5,785 nt of DNA from Nitrospiria bacterium. Its GTDB lineage: Bacteria; Nitrospirota; CAKKRA01; 9FT-COMBO-42-15. Both the position numbers and the translations under genes were made by a program. The notes below the pieces were generated by a model. It did not search any database. It was not told the DNA's origin and was given only the letters and a program-made list of their open reading frames with translations. This document shows, one piece after another, positions 1 to 2,886 of this stretch. The DNA lies in the NCBI GenBank assembly GCA_919902475.1, contig CAKKRA010000003.1:1-5785 (forward strand). The letters run 5' to 3'. How positions within the stretch are numbered: the stretch's first letter is position 1; every line of letters begins with the position of its first letter.

Positions 1-63
1 GAAGATCTTTCAGAAGAGTTTTTGGATCGAGGTTTTTAATATCAATATTGTAAAATCACAATC

Positions 64-762
64 ATGGAAACACTCTTCTCAGGTTTTAGTCAGGCTGTCA
101 GATTAATCTTCTTCTTTGACAGGGAACTATACAGCATTATCTTCCTATCCTTGAAGGTTTCAGGCAGCGCCTTGCTTCTGGCAACCTTTATTGGTCTGCC
201 AATCGGCTCCATTATAGGACTCAAAAAATTTCTTGGGAGGGATTTTATCATAAGCCTGCTTAATACTTTTATGGGTCTGCCTCCTGTTGTTGTTGGCCTT
301 GTCCTTTATCTCATTCTTTCACGCAGCGGACCTCTGGGTTTTATGGGCATCCTATATTCGCCCTCTGCCATGATAATCGCGCAGACCCTGCTTGCAGCGC
401 CGATTATAGCTGCCTTGTCTCATTCCTCAATTATTGGTGTTGATGATATAATAAAAAAATCCGCCATAACCCTCGGCGCAACGCCTGCTCAGGCTGCAGT
501 AAAGGTGATTGCAGAGGCAAGGTATGGGATAATGGCTGCAATAATTGCCGGCTTTGGCAGGGCTATTGCAGAGGTCGGCGCAATACTAATAGTCGGAGGC
601 AACATTGCCGGCTACACGCGTGTTATGACAACAACCATTGCATTAGAAACAGATAAAGGAAATTTTGAACTTGCCATTGCACTCGGAGTAGTTTTAATCT
701 TCATTGCTCTCTGCATAAATATTATCCTTCACTGGGTGCAGAAAAAAGGGATTGTAAAATAG
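64..762 (+). CDS. tupB: Tungstate-type ABC transporter permease (TupB-like)
   Basis: This 232-residue protein is the inner-membrane permease of an oxyanion ABC importer. By family resemblance the substrate is tungstate, with molybdate or vanadate possible. About five strongly hydrophobic spans are visible, at roughly residues 24-53, 62-86, 100-122, 155-178 and 203-225. The cytoplasmic EAA-type loop that docks on the ATPase lies around 134-153 and includes LGATPAQA. The stretch from FGRAIAEVGA (164-173) through the following GGN and TTTIALET segment is characteristic of TupB/WtpB/ModB permeases, and the NTFMGLPPVVVGL segment near 67-79 is also TupB-like. The ATG start fits the usual N-terminus of the family, although no convincing Shine-Dalgarno precedes it. 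It lies one base upstream of the ATPase gene, so the two are almost certainly cotranscribed and translationally coupled. The binding protein is not in the window. Confidence in the family is high; the exact ion is inferred. Confidence 0.9.
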   Translation: METLFSGFSQAVRLIFFFDRELYSIIFLSLKVSGSALLLATFIGLPIGSIIGLKKFLGRDFIISLLNTFMGLPPVVVGLVLYLILSRSGPLGFMGILYSPSAMIIAQTLLAAPIIAALSHSSIIGVDDIIKKSAITLGATPAQAAVKVIAEARYGIMAAIIAGFGRAIAEVGAILIVGGNIAGYTRVMTTTIALETDKGNFELAIALGVVLIFIALCINIILHWVQKKGIVK

Positions 763-763
763 T

Positions 764-1492
764 ATGGATTTAAACCTGTCAATTTCTAACATATCCAAGA
801 CATATAATTCCAAGAAGGTGCTTAATAACTGCTCTTTTGCCTTTGAAAGAGGGAATATCTACTCTATTGTTGGACCTAATGGAAGCGGTAAGTCAACACT
901 GTTAAGAATATCTGCACTGCTTGAGGAAGCAGATGATGGTAAGGTAGTCTATAAGAACGGTGATAGTCTATTGGATGATTCAATAGAATTAAGAAGAAAG
1001 ATGACCCTTGTATTTCCAAAAGGAGGGCTCTTTAACACAACTGTTTTTAAGAACTGCGCCTATGGATTAAATCTCCGCAGAAAAAATAAGGTATACATAA
1101 AAGAAAAGGTTGAGGAAGCATTGAGAGAGGTCGGCCTTGTTCACAAAATGGAGCAGAACGCACTGACGCTTTCATCAGGCGAGGCGCAGCGGCTTGCGCT
1201 TGCGAGGGCAATTGTACTGGAGCCTGACGTCCTCTTTCTTGATGAGCCCACTGCTTCTCTTGACCCGGCAAGCGTAATTATAATTGAAAAGATAATCAAT
1301 ATGCTGAAAAAAAAGAGGCAGATGATTATTATAATGGCAACGCATAATATGTTTCAGGTGCAGAGGCTTGCAGATAATGTCATCTTTTTGTATAATGGCG
1401 AGGTTGTTGAAACTGCGAATGTCAAGGACTTTTTTGAAAATCCCAAGGATGAAAGGACATTAAAGTTTATTAATGGCGAGATGATTTATTGA
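764..1492 (+). CDS. tupC: Tungstate-type ABC transporter ATP-binding protein (TupC-like)
   Basis: This 242-residue cytoplasmic ATPase would drive the TupB permease. Visible motifs in order are Walker A GPNGSGKST (37-45), signature LSSGEAQR (136-143), Walker B VLFLDEP (156-162), D-loop SLD (165-167) and the H-loop histidine H194 in ATHN. Length and motif order are normal for a single-domain importer ATPase without a C-terminal molybdate-binding (TOBE) domain, which favours TupC over ModC. Two motif oddities stand out. The Q-loop reads VFPKGGLF (83-90), with Pro85 where the family normally has Gln. The signature has LSSGE instead of LSGGE. The frame is otherwise intact, so the gene is probably functional but may hydrolyse ATP atypically. 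It starts one base after the tupB stop, so translation is probably coupled. An A/T-only hairpin begins at its stop codon. Confidence 0.9.
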   Translation: MDLNLSISNISKTYNSKKVLNNCSFAFERGNIYSIVGPNGSGKSTLLRISALLEEADDGKVVYKNGDSLLDDSIELRRKMTLVFPKGGLFNTTVFKNCAYGLNLRRKNKVYIKEKVEEALREVGLVHKMEQNALTLSSGEAQRLALARAIVLEPDVLFLDEPTASLDPASVIIIEKIINMLKKKRQMIIIMATHNMFQVQRLADNVIFLYNGEVVETANVKDFFENPKDERTLKFINGEMIY

Positions 1493-1522
1493 AAAATATT
1501 TTTTTGCTAAAAAATATTTTTT
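1492..1522 (+). terminator. Candidate A/T-only hairpin ending the tup unit
   Basis: A 13-bp stem made only of A-T pairs (1492-1504 with 1509-1521) and a 4-nt loop starts at the last base of the tupC stop codon. The 3' arm ends in a run of six T, which could serve as the U-tract. Without G-C pairs the stem is weak, so termination efficiency is doubtful. Each half is itself a palindrome of the AAAAATATTTTT type, so the sequence may instead act as curved or UP-element DNA for the next gene. Confidence 0.4.
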
Positions 1523-1553
1523 ACTTGCGATTTTTAAAATAGTATTTTATACT
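1510..1553 (+). promoter_or_regulatory. Sigma-70-type promoter with UP-like element for the HU gene
   Basis: A -35 box TTGCGA (1525-1530, 4 of 6 consensus) and a -10 box TATACT (1548-1553, 5 of 6) are separated by exactly 17 bases. Bases 1510-1520 match the UP-element core AAAWWTWTTTT, although slightly closer to the -35 than in the classical rrnB case. A second copy of the same core lies at 1492-1502. The short sequence TACTTGC recurs at 1522-1528 and 1550-1556, overlapping both promoter boxes. The start point would be near 1560, giving a leader of about 70 nt. Strong constitutive or growth-linked transcription would suit an abundant nucleoid protein. Confidence 0.7.
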
Positions 1554-1573
1554 TGCCTCTAAATTGTAGGGAA

Positions 1574-1592
1574 CAGTTAACATAGTTAACTG
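1574..1592. promoter_or_regulatory. Perfect inverted repeat in the HU leader (operator or mRNA hairpin)
   Basis: CAGTTAAC and GTTAACTG form perfect 8-bp arms around a 3-nt centre (ATA). The repeat starts about 14 nt after the predicted transcription start and ends 25 nt before the Shine-Dalgarno. It could be a dimeric repressor operator or an mRNA hairpin. No T-run follows, so it is not a terminator. Confidence 0.6.
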
Positions 1593-1617
1593 AACAAATA
1601 TTAAAATAAATCTAATA

Positions 1618-1624
1618 AGGAGGG
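1618..1624 (+). promoter_or_regulatory. Strong Shine-Dalgarno of the HU gene
   Basis: AGGAGGG lies 4 nt before the ATG at 1629 (5 nt counting from AGGAGG). It is by far the best ribosome binding site in the window and fixes the HU start. The other genes here have weak or no recognisable sites, in line with high HU expression. Confidence 0.85.
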
Positions 1625-1628
1625 TTTT

Positions 1629-1916
1629 ATGGGTAAACCAATGACAAAGTCTCAGATTGCGGATCAAGTTGCAAAGAAGGCAGGCATTACAAAGAAGGCA
1701 GCAGTACAAATTCTCGACGATCTTGCAGCACTCGCTTACAAAGAGGCAAAAAACAATTTCACACTCCCTGGTCTCGGTAAATTGGTTCTGGTAAACAGAA
1801 AGGCAAGGATGGGAAGGAATCCTCAGACAGGGGCGGCTATCAAAATCCCTGCAAAGAGGGTAGTAAAATTTAGAGTTGCTAAGGCATGTAAGGACGCAGT
1901 ATTAGGCAAGAGATAA
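1629..1916 (+). CDS. HU/IHF-family nucleoid DNA-binding protein
   Basis: This 95-residue protein is a complete HU/IHF-family subunit, a histone-like protein that dimerises and bends DNA. The N-terminal helical part (about 5-42) is lysine-rich. FTLPGLGKL (44-52) begins the beta saddle, and GRNPQTG (62-68) is the diagnostic beta-arm motif whose proline (Pro65) intercalates between base pairs. The C-terminus has the usual KFRVAKACKDAV ending (80-91). Length is typical (about 90-100). The sequence does not decide between an HU homodimer and an IHF-like subunit, so I give no symbol. The gene stands alone, with its own promoter, leader palindrome and strong ribosome site upstream, and a perfect intrinsic terminator 40 bases downstream. 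This suggests an abundant, independently regulated monocistronic mRNA. Confidence 0.95.
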   Translation: MGKPMTKSQIADQVAKKAGITKKAAVQILDDLAALAYKEAKNNFTLPGLGKLVLVNRKARMGRNPQTGAAIKIPAKRVVKFRVAKACKDAVLGKR

Positions 1917-1955
1917 TCTTTAGTAATTTTAAACCTTAATAACTTTGAATTACAG

Positions 1956-1990
1956 AGGGCATCCATTCTTAATGGATGCCCTTTTTCTTT
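1956..1990 (+). terminator. Intrinsic terminator of the HU gene
   Basis: GGGCATCCATT (1957-1967) pairs perfectly with AATGGATGCCC (1971-1981) around a CTT loop. An additional A1956-T1982 pair extends the stem to 12 bp. The 3' side runs straight into TTTTTCTTT. This is a textbook Rho-independent terminator. It ends only about 9 bases before the probable nth start codon. Confidence 0.95.
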
Positions 1991-1998
1991 ATCAAACC

Positions 1999-2655
1999 AT
2001 GAAAGCAAACGACATCCCAAAAATTATAAAGACCCTAAAACAAGAAATAAAAAAATGGAACCAGCCCATTGTAACAAAGGTGTCAAATAAAACCAGAAGC
2101 CCCTTTCAGGTGCTTATCTCCTGCATTTTGAGCCTTCGCACAAAGGACTCAACAACTGCAGGCGCATCTTACAGGCTCTTTAAACTTGCATCAACACCTG
2201 ATGGTATGCGCAGGCTTGATGTAAAGGAGATAGAAAAGGCTATTTATCCTGTTGGTTTTTACAGGACAAAGGCAAAGAATATAAAGACAATATGCAAAGA
2301 TTTGATAGAAAGATATAACGGCATTGTGCCTGATGAGATAGACGAACTTCTAAAATTTAAAGGTGTTGGAAGAAAGACAGCGAACCTTGTTGTTACACTC
2401 GGTTACAACAAATACGGCATCTGTGTTGACACCCATGTCCACAGGATAACAAACAGGTGGGGCTATGTAAAAACAAAGACGCCAGAGGAGACAGAGTTTG
2501 CATTAAGGAAAAAACTGCCCAAAAGATACTGGAAGATAATCAATGACCTGCTTGTTACCTACGGCCAGAACCTCTGCAAGCCAATATCACCTCACTGCTC
2601 AGTTTGCAGGATTTACAGGTATTGTAAGAGGTCAGGGGTGGGGAAGAGCAGATAA
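1999..2655 (+). CDS. nth: Endonuclease III (DNA glycosylase/AP lyase)
   Basis: The protein is a bifunctional base-excision repair glycosylase that removes oxidised pyrimidines and cleaves at the abasic site. From the ATG at 1999 it is 218 residues, close to the 211 of E. coli Nth. The helix-hairpin-helix GVGRKTA (122-128) carries catalytic Lys126, and VDTH (143-146) carries catalytic Asp144. Their 18-residue spacing equals that of E. coli K120-D138. Four cysteines, C193, C200, C203 and C209, follow the C-X6-C-X2-C-X5-C pattern of the [4Fe-4S] cluster. The usual LSAQATD segment reads LSLRTKD here, with Arg47 at the damage-site glutamine position. The frame is open from 1945, but a TTG start there would translate the HU terminator, so ATG 1999 is preferred. 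No Shine-Dalgarno is visible before it. Low expression or read-through from HU is likely. Confidence 0.92.
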   Translation: MKANDIPKIIKTLKQEIKKWNQPIVTKVSNKTRSPFQVLISCILSLRTKDSTTAGASYRLFKLASTPDGMRRLDVKEIEKAIYPVGFYRTKAKNIKTICKDLIERYNGIVPDEIDELLKFKGVGRKTANLVVTLGYNKYGICVDTHVHRITNRWGYVKTKTPEETEFALRKKLPKRYWKIINDLLVTYGQNLCKPISPHCSVCRIYRYCKRSGVGKSR

Positions 2656-2688
2656 AAAAAGATATTTCACTAATTGCTTAAATTTATG

Positions 2689-2717
2689 TTGTTCATACAA
2701 AACAGAAGGATTATAAT
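2689..2717 (+). promoter_or_regulatory. Candidate promoter upstream of the MITE-like element and regulator gene
   Basis: A perfect -10 box TATAAT (2712-2717) is preceded at 17 bases by TTGTTC (2689-2694), which matches the first three bases of the -35 consensus. The predicted start is close to 2724, the first base of the repeat element's left terminal inverted repeat. The regulator mRNA would then carry a leader of about 160 nt made almost entirely of that element. AT-rich surroundings make a chance match possible. Confidence 0.4.
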
Positions 2718-2723
2718 AATTTA

Positions 2724-2847
2724 TTCATAAGTAAGAGGACACTATTCTATTGTCATTCCTGCGTGTCTTTGGCAGGAATCCAGTATTTTAAAGATGGATG
2801 CCCGACAAAAACCTTCGGGCATGACAAAAAGTTGTTTTACTTATGAA
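2724..2847. mobile_element. MITE-like palindromic repeat element with terminal inverted repeats
   Basis: TTCATAAGTAA (2724-2734) and TTACTTATGAA (2837-2847) are perfect 11-bp inverted termini. Pairing continues outward after a small interruption (TAATAA 2714-2719 with TTATTA 2849-2854). Inside are a second inverted pair, TGTCATTCCTG (2751-2761) with CGGGCATGACA (2816-2826), matching at 9 of 11. There are also two separate hairpins with 8-bp perfect stems and 9-nt loops: ATTCCTGC/GCAGGAAT (2755-2779) and ATGCCCGA/TCGGGCAT (2798-2822). The element has no coding potential of its own, and I see no clear target-site duplication. Architecture and size fit a non-autonomous MITE or REP-type dispersed repeat. 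The ATTCC-N-GGAAT hairpin resembles repeats scattered in many bacterial genomes, such as neisserial dRS3. It may also help terminate nth transcription. Confidence 0.7.
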
Positions 2848-2886
2848 CTTATTAGTAATATACAACCAAGGTTTTATAGAGATATT

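Noticed and set aside
1..63. Possible 3' end of an upstream gene (frames ending at TAA 37-39 or TAA 51-53)
   Set aside because: Only 12 to 16 codons are visible and neither short tail matches anything I recognise, including the expected end of a TupA binding protein, so no partial gene is called.
1574..1592. Leader palindrome as a terminator
   Set aside because: It has no T-run after it, and a well-expressed gene with a strong ribosome site follows.
1945..1998. TTG start giving Nth an 18-residue extension
   Set aside because: The extra residues would be encoded by the HU terminator hairpin and T-run. ATG 1999 already gives a protein slightly longer than E. coli Nth, with correct motif spacing.
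1047..2020. Antisense open frames at 1047-1271, 1521-1709 and 1823-2020
   Set aside because: They run against tupC, the HU control region and HU itself. Their translations have no recognisable motifs, and the overlapped sense features are well supported.
2832..2861. Promoter-like pair TTGTTT-N18-TAATAT close to the regulator start
   Set aside because: Only 3 of 6 and 4 of 6 bases match in a very AT-rich stretch. The TTGTTC-N17-TATAAT pair at 2689-2717 is better.
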